Part shown: positions 27,722 through 38,300 of the stretch, piece by piece
Layout of the letters: every line of letters starts with the position of its first letter
Position numbering within the stretch: position 1 is the stretch's first letter
Source of the DNA: Pseudoalteromonas arctica
Lineage (GTDB): Bacteria > Pseudomonadota > Gammaproteobacteria > Enterobacterales > Alteromonadaceae
Reading direction: 5' to 3'
Assembly (NCBI RefSeq): GCF_012927645.1
Contig: NZ_JABBMT010000020.1
Coordinates: 1-64,000, forward strand
DNA length: 64,000 nt
Notes under the pieces: generated by a model
Database searches by the model: none
Told to the model about the DNA's origin: nothing
Seen by the model: only the letters and a program-made list of their open reading frames with translations
Translations under genes and position numbers: made by a program

Positions 27722-30247
27722 TTAAAAACTAAAACTTACTTTTGCATAGTAACTACGGCCATCAAAACCGTATGGTACGGCACGTACAGGGTATTTAAAT
27801 GCCCCATTTGAAATAGCGTTTAATACTTCATCATCACCTAGTTCATCTGGCGTTTCATCAAATACGTTATCGGCACCAACCGAAAGCACAAACATATCGT
27901 TAATTTGATAACTAACGTTTAAATCCACTAATACGGCTGGTTCTACCGTACTGGTTGCTTTAAATGAACCATCTGTTGCAAGTTCAATATGGTCATTACC
28001 AAAGTACTTCACATCAGTTTCACCAAAGAAATTAAAGCGGATCATTGAGCTGTACGCATCACGTTCATAATCAAAGGTTAACGTTGCACGTTCACTCGGT
28101 TGTCCATCCGTTAAAAAACTACTTTGGATATCATCAAGTGCCACATTTTCAGGAATACCAGGTGCTGCATTGACGCTGTCAATTTTGGTTTCGTTTAAAT
28201 TACCAGCAAACGTTGCAGAGAAATTACCGTCATATAAATCAGTGCGGTATGATGCAATAACATCGACACCTTGCGTTATCGAGTTTACTGAATTGGAAAA
28301 ATAATTAGCTTGGTCAGATCCTGTTGCCTGAAGAGCAGCAACAGCAGTAGGGTTAAATGCAAGATCTTCAGCTTTAATAAAGTTACCCAAAGTGATTCGA
28401 TCTTTTATTGTTATATGATAAAAGTCTACTGTTAATGACAACTCACTGCTTACATCATAAACAAGACCAAAACTAGTATTTCTGGAGCTTTCTAATTCTA
28501 AACTTTCAACACCTAAAGCAACAGGAAGATCTGAACCTGCTTTAGCAATAAATGATTGCTCAAGTTCACCAACATTATTCAAATTTGTGGTAAACGCAGT
28601 GTATGCGCTTTGCTGAAGTGATGGCGCTCTAAAACCAGTTGATAACGCGCCACGAACTGCGAAGTCATCGTTAAATTCATAACGCGTAGCTAACTTACCA
28701 ATTAATTCATCTCCAGCGTCAGAGAAGTCTTCATAGCGAAGAGCACCACTGATATTCCAGTCATCAGTGAGCATGGTTTCTGCATCCACATAAAATGCAT
28801 AACTGTCACGACCTTGCTTGTTTGATGCTTCTGGCCTTAAACCGTTATAAGCTTGAAAACCGCACTCAGCAACAACATTAGGATTGTTTACTGAAGGGTA
28901 CAAAGTATTATTATTAGCTAAACCACATGCATACGATGCTTCATCTCCAGGTACTATTTCGTAGTTCTCTTTACGATATTCTGCACCAATTGTTACATAA
29001 AGTGGTTCAGCGCGCCCCATGTCCACAATACCATTTACATCAAGGTTAACTGTAGTCTGATCAAACCTAAAGCCACCGGAGTAACCACCACTTGGGCCTG
29101 CATTTGCTGCTATCTCAGCATCACTTGCCGTTGGATTATTAAATAAATACTCCGCCGCATAAGAAGCGTTTAAGGTATTGCGTGATGTAAAGTCATATTG
29201 GTTTTCACCATACACTGCAGATACATCGTAATTCCAATCTGGATTAATATCACCTTTAAAACCTAGCGCAATAGAAATATCCTGTGCTTCGTTATAAATG
29301 CGCGGTAAAAAACCGTCTGGATAGACTTGAGTAACATTTTTAGATGCTTCATTAAAGTTACGGTAAAAGCCGTTACCCAATGCCGTGCGCTCAGAGTAAC
29401 CACCAAATGAGTAAAGCTCACTCTCACCAATTGGCAATGCCATATTATAAAATAATGAGGTAAATTCACTTTCCGAATTACCTTGGCCCCAACGAACGTT
29501 TTCAGATAACGTACCTGGCTCTACATCAAGCGAACCACCGGTATCGCGCTCTGCACGGTTAGTACCTTCAGCATCACGATACTCAAGTGATAAATTAATA
29601 AAACCGCCTTCAGTGCCCAAATCAAAACCGCGATTTAAACCTGCTGAAATGGTCTCGCCATCACCTTCTGCCGTTTCGCCGTATTGCACATAACCCGTTG
29701 TTATACCCGTTGAGTTATTCAATGATAAGTTAATCACTCCAGCAATCGCATCTGAGCCGTACTGCGCCGCTGCACCATCACGTAATACTTCAACCCCTTT
29801 TAATGCAATAAGTGGAATAGCATTCATATCTGTACCCGCAGAGCCACCGCCCACTGTACTGGTTAAACCAAAAATAGCTTGGTTATGACGGCGTTTACCA
29901 TTGACTAAAACCAGTGTTTGATCTGGCTGTAAGCCACGTAAAGTTGCAGGACGGAATAAATCAGAGCCGTCTGATACTTGAGTACGCGAAAAGTTAAACG
30001 ATGGCGCTGTAGCTTGTAAGCTTTGACCCAGCTCTGTAAATCCGCCTTTATTTAAATCATCTGCGTCAATTAAATCAATGGGTGATGAAGATTCAGTGGC
30101 TGTGCGGTTAGAGACCCGCGAACCTAAAACGGAAATTTGCTCTATATTTTTATCTGCTTGCACTGTTGCTTCTTCAGCCATGACAGCTGAGTTACTAAAT
30201 GCAAATCCTACGGCGATAGCCAATGTATTTAAACGAAGTATTGTCAT
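27722..30247 (-). CDS. TonB-dependent outer-membrane receptor, 841 aa
   Basis: The signal peptide (MTILRLNTLAIAVGFAFSNS, cleaved near AVMA) is followed by an IEQISVLGSRVSNRT TonB-box-like start. Plug motifs are ATLRGLQPDQTLVLVNGKRRH and VEVLRDGAAAQYGSDAIAGVINL, and the barrel ends YYAKVSFSF. The GxGSAGTDMNAIP insertion is typical of a receptor group widespread in Alteromonadales and Xanthomonadales with mostly undefined ligands. I chose the ATG at 30247 because it begins the signal peptide; the frame extends to a TTG at 30289. No regulator or transporter is adjacent, and no Fur-like site was seen upstream. Confidence 0.9.
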   Translation of the reverse strand: MTILRLNTLAIAVGFAFSNSAVMAEEATVQADKNIEQISVLGSRVSNRTATESSSPIDLIDADDLNKGGFTELGQSLQATAPSFNFSRTQVSDGSDLFRPATLRGLQPDQTLVLVNGKRRHNQAIFGLTSTVGGGSAGTDMNAIPLIALKGVEVLRDGAAAQYGSDAIAGVINLSLNNSTGITTGYVQYGETAEGDGETISAGLNRGFDLGTEGGFINLSLEYRDAEGTNRAERDTGGSLDVEPGTLSENVRWGQGNSESEFTSLFYNMALPIGESELYSFGGYSERTALGNGFYRNFNEASKNVTQVYPDGFLPRIYNEAQDISIALGFKGDINPDWNYDVSAVYGENQYDFTSRNTLNASYAAEYLFNNPTASDAEIAANAGPSGGYSGGFRFDQTTVNLDVNGIVDMGRAEPLYVTIGAEYRKENYEIVPGDEASYACGLANNNTLYPSVNNPNVVAECGFQAYNGLRPEASNKQGRDSYAFYVDAETMLTDDWNISGALRYEDFSDAGDELIGKLATRYEFNDDFAVRGALSTGFRAPSLQQSAYTAFTTNLNNVGELEQSFIAKAGSDLPVALGVESLELESSRNTSFGLVYDVSSELSLTVDFYHITIKDRITLGNFIKAEDLAFNPTAVAALQATGSDQANYFSNSVNSITQGVDVIASYRTDLYDGNFSATFAGNLNETKIDSVNAAPGIPENVALDDIQSSFLTDGQPSERATLTFDYERDAYSSMIRFNFFGETDVKYFGNDHIELATDGSFKATSTVEPAVLVDLNVSYQINDMFVLSVGADNVFDETPDELGDDEVLNAISNGAFKYPVRAVPYGFDGRSYYAKVSFSF

Positions 30248-30625
30248 GTGTGTTTTTCGTCCCTGTTGACTCTTTACCTGTTTACTCAATTGCAGCAGTA
30301 AACAGGTAAATTAATAAAAGTTATAGTGAGTGTAATTAAGCGAGATTTACAAAATCACGCCACATTAAACATCCTAGCAACATAAGCACATAAAAAGAAA
30401 CATTTTCAGCTGCGACAATGGTCGATATATAGAAAAATTACCTAAAACTTACCCAGAAAGCCATTTCTGATTGAATTTCGATCAGAAAAAAGCATGGTTA
30501 TTCAAATCATGCTGTCATGCTCCGCTGAGCGTGTCATTAATCAGGTATATACCCAAACCAACAATTGGCTAATTTAAAGCAAATTATTACTTATCCTAAC
30601 TACGGTTAAATGGTTTTTGCTAGAG
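30248..30625. other. 378-bp intergenic region
   Basis: It should carry the promoter of the TonB receptor at its left side. An 8-bp hairpin (TTTCTGAT at 30464-30471 with ATCAGAAA at 30481-30488) is the only clear structure. I see no gene. Confidence 0.4.
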
Positions 30626-31585
30626 TTAAGGTCGTTCACTCAATACTGGGAATATACATCGCACACATGTACCTACATTTACAGTGCTCTCAATTTCAAT
30701 TTTACCCTGATGATCATTAACCATAGTGTACACTAATGGCATGCCCATACCGGTCCCTCTGCCAACTGGTTTAGTAGTAAAAAATGGATCAAAAACTTTT
30801 GCAAGCACTTGCTCACTCATGCCCCAACCATTGTCATCAACACTTATAATTATTTGTTTGTCGTCGCTATCAACTCGCACATGGATATGTGCTTGTCGAT
30901 CAATTAATTCCTCACAACTGTGTTTTGCATTAATAAGTATGTTAACCATTATTTGATTGATGGTTGCCAAATCACAATAACTTAGCGGCAATGTCGCTAT
31001 TGCTGTGGTTAGCTGGCAACCTTTTAATTGATTTTTAAGCAATTTAAGTGCATTTTTTACGGCATCTGTCATATCAGCCAATTGCTTCTTATTAGTCGTT
31101 GGTCGCGCAAAATTAAGCAAATTACCCACGATTTGATTAATACGCCTTAATCCTTCCGCACTATCTGCCACTAATTGATGAATATCTTGCAGCAGTTCAG
31201 CAAATGATTGCTGCTCACTAAATGATGCTAACTGTTGTTGAAAATTTGTTTCACTAATCCTCTTGGCTAAATATTGCTGGTTTAAATCAAGTAACTCACA
31301 AAAACCATCCATGCGCTGTTGCAAACTTTCTACATTACTCATTGCATAAGCTAAGGGATTATTAATTTCATGGGCAACCCCTGCACATAAAGTACCTAAG
31401 GTCGCCATTTTATCTGCTTGAATAAATAACTGCTGTTGATACTCAAGATCAGCTACTTTTTTTATTAACTCTTCATTTAGTGCATATAATACGCGACTTT
31501 TATCTTCAATCAGTTGCTCAGCCTTTATACGTGCAGCACGTTCACGAAAATAAGCTTGCTTGTAATTTTCATCTATCGTATCCAT
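30626..31585 (-). CDS. Soluble sensor histidine kinase, 319 aa
   Basis: No membrane segment is present. The N-terminal 60 residues form a coiled coil (YFRERAARIKAEQLIEDKSR). The HisKA motif is LGTLCAGVAHEINNPLAYAM with the phospho-acceptor His, and the ATPase domain has N box MVNILINAKHS and G boxes DDNGWGMS and GTGMGMPLVYTMV. Such NtrB-like HisKA kinases with a coiled coil usually bind a partner sensor. It diverges from the response regulator at 31721, which is the likely target. Input signal unknown. Confidence 0.88.
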   Translation of the reverse strand: MDTIDENYKQAYFRERAARIKAEQLIEDKSRVLYALNEELIKKVADLEYQQQLFIQADKMATLGTLCAGVAHEINNPLAYAMSNVESLQQRMDGFCELLDLNQQYLAKRISETNFQQQLASFSEQQSFAELLQDIHQLVADSAEGLRRINQIVGNLLNFARPTTNKKQLADMTDAVKNALKLLKNQLKGCQLTTAIATLPLSYCDLATINQIMVNILINAKHSCEELIDRQAHIHVRVDSDDKQIIISVDDNGWGMSEQVLAKVFDPFFTTKPVGRGTGMGMPLVYTMVNDHQGKIEIESTVNVGTCVRCIFPVLSERP

Positions 31586-31720
31586 CTCAATTAACCAGCA
31601 ATTAAAAACGATTATCTTGTCATTAAAATTAGCACAGCTGATGCTAATGACACGGTTTTATTAGAAAAACCATAAGAGACAGGCTATGGTTAATGATATT
31701 GTTTATCCATAGGTACAATC

Positions 31721-33034
31721 GTGAGTCAATCAGCAGATCTACCAACCATGCAAGTATTATGCGTTGACGATGATGAGATTGTGTTACGCTCTTTATCGCG
31801 GCTATTCAAAACGCAGCAACTTACAGTACTTACCAGTAACTCGCCCATAGATGCACTAAAATTAATCAAACAATATGAATTTGATGTAGTTATTAGCGAT
31901 ATGCGGATGCCAAAAATGAATGGCGCTGAGTTTTTTCAACAAGCGCAGAAATTAGCACCTGATACTCAACGTATTTTACTTACTGGGTATGCAGATATAG
32001 AAATCACCTTAGCTGCGGTTAATCAAGGCAAGATCCATGGCTATATCCAAAAGCCATGGCAAAATGACTTATTACTACGTTGTATCACCGATAGCATTGA
32101 AAAATATCAACTTAAAAAACAAAACCTGAAACTCCAACAACAAATTAATCGCCATAATGAAGTCCTCAAAGAACTTAATAGCTCCCTTGAACAACGCGTT
32201 GAAAAAAGAACCAAACAAATAAAACAAGTACTTAAAAAGCTCGAAATTACCAACGCCCATGAAAAACACAAACATAGTTCAACCGTTGAGTTGCTCTATA
32301 ATTTCATTAATGCCAATCCATATTTAGATGGCACTAAAACGCAGAACATTGCCAATACTTGTACGCAAATAGCAAAACAGTTGCAGCTACCGACAAAGAA
32401 TATAGAAATGGCAGCAATGGCCGGCTATTTAGCGCAAATAGGGCTATTAGCAATGGATCCCGCACTGTATGAAAAACCCGTGCATGCGCTTAATGAACAG
32501 CAACGCAAAAGTTATTATACGCATCCAAGTACAGCACAATTGATGTTAATGCCTGCGACTCATCTGCATGAAGTGTCTGATGCCATTTACCACCAGTACG
32601 AGCGCTATAACGGGAACGGCCTACCAAAAGGATTAAAAGGTAATGATATTCCTCTTAGTGCAATGATACTCTCACTTGCCCGTGACTATTGGGATGCATT
32701 TGAACAAAGTAACTTGAAAGATGAAGAAAAGCACCAACATGCACTCGAAACAGTAAAAATGTACAGCGGTAACTTTTACCATCCTAAATTAGTGCAAGCT
32801 TTGGAGGCTTGCCGAGTTAAATGCATTAAGCAGCAAGCAAAAGTAGGCTCGATGAAAATAATAACAGCCAAAGAGCTAGCCATCAATATGGTACTTAGTC
32901 ATGCACTGCATAGTCACACGGGTATTATGTTGCTACCAAAGGGGCATATATTTAGTGCTAAATCCATTGAAAAGTTACAGCAATTAGAGGCTAAAAAACC
33001 GGCTCCATTTAGGATCATGATCAAATCATTGTAA
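31721..33034 (+). CDS. Response regulator with degenerate HD-GYP output domain
   Basis: A 437-aa protein starting at a GTG. The receiver domain (about 8-125) is intact: VDDDE, phospho-acceptor in VVISDMRMPKMNG, and Lys in GYIQKPW. A coiled coil follows (about 135-190). The output region (about 195-400) aligns with HD-GYP phosphodiesterases, but the metal-binding HD of HDIGK reads AQIGL and the GYP motif reads GNGLP within QYERYNGNGLPKGLKG. It therefore probably binds rather than hydrolyses c-di-GMP, or acts by protein contact. Partner kinase: the divergent gene at 30626. Confidence 0.82.
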   Translation: MSQSADLPTMQVLCVDDDEIVLRSLSRLFKTQQLTVLTSNSPIDALKLIKQYEFDVVISDMRMPKMNGAEFFQQAQKLAPDTQRILLTGYADIEITLAAVNQGKIHGYIQKPWQNDLLLRCITDSIEKYQLKKQNLKLQQQINRHNEVLKELNSSLEQRVEKRTKQIKQVLKKLEITNAHEKHKHSSTVELLYNFINANPYLDGTKTQNIANTCTQIAKQLQLPTKNIEMAAMAGYLAQIGLLAMDPALYEKPVHALNEQQRKSYYTHPSTAQLMLMPATHLHEVSDAIYHQYERYNGNGLPKGLKGNDIPLSAMILSLARDYWDAFEQSNLKDEEKHQHALETVKMYSGNFYHPKLVQALEACRVKCIKQQAKVGSMKIITAKELAINMVLSHALHSHTGIMLLPKGHIFSAKSIEKLQQLEAKKPAPFRIMIKSL

Positions 33035-33068
33035 ATCAGTGATCCTATTTACCCTTTCATTCGTTACA

Positions 33069-33094
33069 ATAGGCTATTAATATTAATAGCCTAT
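33069..33094. terminator. 26-base perfect palindrome between response regulator and hemH
   Basis: The sequence is its own reverse complement over all 26 bases (arms ATAGGCTATT and AATAGCCTAT around AATATT). It lies 35 bases after the response-regulator stop and 37 before hemH. It could be a terminator lacking a strong T tract, or an operator for hemH. Confidence 0.45.
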
Positions 33095-33130
33095 ATTTCA
33101 TAACCGTCTATTTTGCTTTAGGAGCATTGC

Positions 33131-34150
33131 GTGTCGAGATTTTCAGCAGTTACCGATAACCCTCATGATCAGCGTTTTAATCAAAAAACAGGGATTTTAC
33201 TGACCAACTTAGGCAGCCCAGATGCGCCAACCGCTAAAGCTCTTCGTATTTATCTAAAAGAATTTTTATCTGATCCACGTATTGTCGAAATCCCTCGCTT
33301 ACTATGGATGATTATCCTCCATGGCATTATTTTACGTATTCGTCCGAAGCGCTCAGCAAAATTGTACGAAAGTATCTGGACTGAAAATGGCTCGCCGCTG
33401 ACCCATATTACTCGGCTACAATGCGATAAACTCGATGCTCATTTAAAAAATCAGGGCTACGAAAACACTGAAGTAGTGATGGCGATGCGCTACGGTAGTC
33501 CGTCAATTGAAGCCGGTTTAGAAGAGTTACGTGAAAAAGGCTTCACGCGCATTGTTGTTTTTCCTTTGTATCCACAGTATTCAAGTCCAACCACAGGGTC
33601 AACCTTTGATGCGGTGGCTAAAGTACTGCGTAAATGGCGCTGGGTGCCAGAGCTGCATTTTATTAATGGTTATCATAAAAACACCACATACATAGAATCT
33701 CTAGCTAATAGCATTAGTGAAGACTTACAAACTAATGGCATGCCGCAAAAATTAGTGTTTTCATATCATGGTATGCCGAAACTGTTTTTAGATAATGGCG
33801 ATCCATATCATTGCTTATGTTTACAAACCACTCGCTTAGTGGTCGAAAAACTCGGACTCGATAAAGAGTTAGTTATCAGCACCTTTCAGAGCCGTTTTGG
33901 TAAAGCTGAGTGGTTAAAACCATACACAGACGCCACATTAGAAAGTTTTCCCGCTGAAGGTATTAAAGACGTGGCTATTATCAGCCCTGCATTTAGCGCT
34001 GATTGCCTTGAAACACTCGAAGAACTCGAAAGTGAAAACCGAGAGATCTTTGAACAAGCTGGCGGTGAAAAATACCGCTACATAGCTGCACTGAATGATA
34101 GAGACGATCATATTAACGCGTTATTTGAGGTGCTTAAACCAAACTTATAA
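33131..34150 (+). CDS. hemH: Ferrochelatase
   Basis: Inserts ferrous iron into protoporphyrin IX, the last step of heme synthesis. The protein (339 aa) starts at a GTG with AGGAG upstream. Family blocks are GILLTNLGSPDAPTAKALR, the YGSPSIEAGLEEL stretch, VFPLYPQYSSPTTGSTFDAV, the catalytic His region LVFSYHGMPKLF, and FQSRFGKAEWLKPYT. It converges on arfB with one base between the stop codons. Confidence 0.96.
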   Translation: MSRFSAVTDNPHDQRFNQKTGILLTNLGSPDAPTAKALRIYLKEFLSDPRIVEIPRLLWMIILHGIILRIRPKRSAKLYESIWTENGSPLTHITRLQCDKLDAHLKNQGYENTEVVMAMRYGSPSIEAGLEELREKGFTRIVVFPLYPQYSSPTTGSTFDAVAKVLRKWRWVPELHFINGYHKNTTYIESLANSISEDLQTNGMPQKLVFSYHGMPKLFLDNGDPYHCLCLQTTRLVVEKLGLDKELVISTFQSRFGKAEWLKPYTDATLESFPAEGIKDVAIISPAFSADCLETLEELESENREIFEQAGGEKYRYIAALNDRDDHINALFEVLKPNL

Positions 34151-34151
34151 A

Positions 34152-34565
34152 TTAAACTTTAACACTGCCGCGCAGCGCTTTGGTATTACCATGTTTGGTT
34201 TTCTTATCCATGCGTCTGCGCTGCGAGTTACGACTCGGTTTAGTTGCCCGACGTGCTCTTTGTACTTTAGTGGCAGAGACAATCAATTCTTTTAAACGCG
34301 CCAATGCATCTTCTCTGTTTAGCTCTTGCGTGCGATGACTTTGAGCTTTAAGAACAATCACACCTTCTTTAGTGATACGGCTATCATTTAACGCCAACAA
34401 CCGCTCTTTATAAAACTCGGGTAGCTTTGAGCGATTAATGTCAAAGCGAAGGTGGATCGCACTGGCCACTTTATTAACATTTTGACCACCCGCACCTTGT
34501 GAACGAATAGCTGACAGCTCGACTTCCCATTCATCTATTGTTACGGTATTTGAAATAATTAACAT
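34152..34565 (-). CDS. arfB: Peptidyl-tRNA hydrolase ArfB (ribosome rescue)
   Basis: A 137-aa RF1-type hydrolase that releases peptides from stalled ribosomes. The catalytic GGQ is in SQGAGGQNVNKVASAIHLRFDI (residues about 23-40), and the C-terminus is the basic tail (RRATKPSRNSQRRRMDKKTK) that enters the empty mRNA channel. The lack of a stop-codon-recognition domain separates it from RF1/RF2. The genome thus has both ArfA and ArfB. Confidence 0.93.
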   Translation of the reverse strand: MLIISNTVTIDEWEVELSAIRSQGAGGQNVNKVASAIHLRFDINRSKLPEFYKERLLALNDSRITKEGVIVLKAQSHRTQELNREDALARLKELIVSATKVQRARRATKPSRNSQRRRMDKKTKHGNTKALRGSVKV

Positions 34566-34696
34566 GAGGTTCAGCTACTTCAGGCAAAAATGGAGTATAT
34601 CATCTGATGTTAATAGACTAAAACCCTCTTTAATTTATAGCGGTTATCTAATATATAGTCTTTAATGCAACTAACAATTGAATAAAGGTGCTCAAC

Positions 34697-35254
34697 ATGA
34701 AAAAAATAATTTTATCTCTTAGTTTGTTAGCAATGAGTTTTTCAAGCCTTGCGGCAGATATTACAGAACAAGATTTACAAAGCTATATGAAAGCATTACC
34801 TGCAGTTGTTGATTGGTCACAAAATCAAGATTCATTAAAAAGCATGGATTTGGGTAGTGTGTTAAGCGGCTCTGAAGGTGGCTCGAGTGCAATGGCATTA
34901 GGCGCCCTTGATACAATCAAAGATAATGATTTATACAAAGAGTTTGCTGCCTTAACCAATAAATATGGTTTCACGCCTGAGCAACTTATCACTGTGGGTT
35001 CTGAAGTCTCAATGGCTTACCTTGAAAACATTAAAGGTAATTTATCGCCAGAAAACAAAGATAAAGTAAATCAGCTAATGGGTGGGTTACAAAGTATGGG
35101 CGGCTCGAAAAATAACAGTGCCAGCTCAATGCTAGGCTCAGTAGCTAATTCTGCAAATGCTAAAAGCTCAGCAGAGCCTGCTGTTAGCGAAAGTAATTTA
35201 AAACTCATTAAAGAATACATGCCGCAACTACAAAAGCTATTTGCCATGATGTAA
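34697..35254 (+). CDS. Small secreted protein of unknown function, 185 aa
   Basis: A signal peptide (MKKIILSLSLLAMSFSSLAA) is followed by a helical, Ser/Gly-rich mature chain with a low-complexity stretch near residues 130-155 (GGSKNNSASSMLGS). I do not recognise a domain. The ATG at 34697 has AAAGG at good spacing. It is monocistronic, with a terminator just after it. Confidence 0.75.
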   Translation: MKKIILSLSLLAMSFSSLAADITEQDLQSYMKALPAVVDWSQNQDSLKSMDLGSVLSGSEGGSSAMALGALDTIKDNDLYKEFAALTNKYGFTPEQLITVGSEVSMAYLENIKGNLSPENKDKVNQLMGGLQSMGGSKNNSASSMLGSVANSANAKSSAEPAVSESNLKLIKEYMPQLQKLFAMM

Positions 35255-35266
35255 TAAATTTTTAAT

Positions 35267-35288
35267 AGCGACTTAGGTCGCTTTTTTA
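35267..35288 (+). terminator. Terminator after the small secreted protein
   Basis: AGCGAC-TTAG-GTCGCT hairpin followed by a six-base T tract. Confidence 0.85.
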
Positions 35289-35356
35289 TCGGTTGTAACT
35301 CCCCTAACTGAAACTTATACTGGCAGCAATCATTAGCAATTTTAGTTATTAATTTT

Positions 35357-38300
35357 ATGTCATTAAGCACTTTGCCTCCCGCCACAACTGATCACGACCA
35401 GAAACAACTGTGTGTATTACTTGCACTGATAATAAGTAGATCATCGCACGGCTATAATAACTCTGTCCAACAGCTCACTAAACGTCTTTATAGTCACATT
35501 AAAAATGGCTATTCATTTTCTCAAGCTGAAGTCGCTAAATATACTAAACAACTCGAATCTAACAATTTAATTTGGAAGCTCCCCTACGGAGTAGACTTTC
35601 GCATATCAGTTAGCGCTGTAGCTTATGTAGCAATAAATGCTATAAAATATCAGCCAATTTTATTGCATGCTTTTTTAGCCGAATCTCAAAAAAACTATTA
35701 TTATCATGATCAAGCCGTGCACTTTATGCACCTGCTATTTAATGATCTTGACCGCACAAAAAGCGGAAAAAAACCACTCCCCGTTGATTTATCACTTGAG
35801 CTTGATAAAGTTTTTGTTAATTTACTCACGCAATCACCATACGGCGAGCAACTGTGGCAATGCCTACCTGAGCAATGGCAACAGCTTTGCTTGGATAACT
35901 TTATCCGCGGTCAATTTTTCAACCTCACCAGTGAGCCTGCATGGCCGACTCTGATTGCCAAAGTGCTCCCTGCAACAGAGCTGAGAAAACGTATTTATTT
36001 TAATGAGAATTTAGCCATATTATTACAAGAAGATAATTTCGCTGAATTGTTAGATGATAAAAGAGACCATGTTTTAGCCACTTTTTATGAAGCAAATACC
36101 AATGCCATCAAGGGTCAGTTTATTGATGTTGCTTTGCTACAATATAAAAGTGCTTTAACAGCGTTTAGAAAAAACTTTGGCAAAGGCAGCTACCCTACAG
36201 AGATCACCGGGTTACTTTACACTGTATGTCTATTTATCAGTGCAACCGCTGGCGATATTAAACAACTAAATACTTGTCGAAAATGGTATCAAAAAAACCT
36301 GGGGGAATTTAGCCACCCAAGCCAAGCGGTTGATTATTTGCTTGAAGAAGACTTAGCGAACTACCAAAACTATGCTTTAAAAAACAGCCTAACTCATCTA
36401 CTTAGTAACCCGAATGCATTAGCGCCATTATTTTGCTTATTACTGGCAATTATTAAAAACGCCACAGACGAACAGGTAAATCATCTAAGAGGTGATACTG
36501 AACTGTTAAAACAGCTCAATAGCGCAATTAGCCCTCATCAACACTGGCTGGCTGAGCAATGCCAGCACTTAGTTAATTGGCTTAGCGATGACACGCCATT
36601 ACCCAACACAGGTTTATTGCAGCACTTTATCCGCGTCCCACAATGGCAGCGTTGGCTTAATAATATTAGCCAGATTGATACGCCCACTGCGCAGCAACGA
36701 ATTATCTGGCAACTAGATTTAACCCATTTAGATTTACCGCTCATACAAGCTAAAGTACAGCAACTCAATGCCAAAGGCGAATGGACCAAGGGCCGTAAAG
36801 TAAACGCTCAAGACCTTGCTTATAACCAGTATCAAGATGCATTAACCAGCGCCGATCATAACTTAGTACACGTGCTCAACAACCATGCCGATTCTGGTTA
36901 TCACGAGATACACGCAACGGCTGCGGTATTACAAGCTCTAATAGGCTTTAAAGGGCTTGAAGATCACAAAGGACAGCCACTTAAACTGATCAAAGGCGAG
37001 TTTGTCATTGAAATTGCGCAAGACAGCAATGATTGCTACCGCCTTGTAATGCAACCGAGCATCAGCGATCCGGACTGTGATTTTTTACTTATCCACAGCC
37101 ATGAAAATTGTTACCAAGTATTTGCCATTGATGACAAACAGCTCAAATTACTGCAATTATTTGAGCAACAACCCAATAATTTAACCGCAGAAAAACTGCC
37201 ACAACTGAATGCCGCATTACAAGTACTGGCTAACGAACATCATATTAGCAGCCAGCGTACCGAATTTGCCCATATCAACAACGTACGCCAAGGCTTATGT
37301 GAATTTGCCGCAGTGATCGCTCTTACCCAATTAGGTATCAACATTAATTTTTATGCCATGCCAAATGGCGTAGATGGCCCTTGGGTTGAACCCGGTATTG
37401 GTGCTTTGACACTCGCACATACTGATGATGATCAAACCGACAGCATTGTTATTAAACGTGATTTAAAAGCAGAGCAAAAAGCGTTTAGGAAATTACTGAA
37501 AAATATGGCCGGATTATTTGCTGATCGGCAATCACCGCAACATAATCAAATTCAACAGCAGTTTTATTTACCTGAAGATATTAGCCAAGCAATTGAGTTA
37601 CTTGAAGCTGCGCAAAAAGCACAGTCTCTGGTATTAAGTTGGGACGAAACGAGCCAAGGCATGAAAGTTGCCAAAAGCCAGCACCTTTCTCTTAATTTAA
37701 ATGATGATAACGATTGGTTAAGCGTCAGTGGTAAAATCTCACTCCCTAGCGGCCAAATATACGAATTACAAACCCTGCTTAAAGCCCCACGCCGTGGTAG
37801 CATTTTAGAGTTTTCTGAAGGCAATTCATTATTATTGGATCAGCGTTTAACTAACTTATTAAATCGCTTAGAAGGGATGCAAAATATTGATAAGCACAAC
37901 CCAAGTGATGAACTACGGATTGCCAACGCGCGTGCATTGCCTTTACAGCAAAGCATTGCCGACTTAGGTGATGTCACATTTGGTGACAACTGGAAAACGC
38001 GTTTAGCTAAATTTGAGCAAACTATCGACCCTACCTTACCTGCACATTTAGTCCATATTTTAAGAGACTATCAAGTAGTCGGGGTTAAATGGCTAATGCA
38101 ACTGGCCAACTGGGGACTCAATGCTTGTTTAGCAGATGACATGGGGCTGGGTAAAACCTTACAAACCCTCACCGTGTTACAAATGCGCAGTAATTTAGGT
38201 GCCAGTGTAGTGGTTGCGCCAAAATCAGTGTGTCATAACTGGCAAGTCGAAAGCGAGCGATTTGCGCCGGCTTTGCATGTAAAAATCATCGAAAGCGCCA

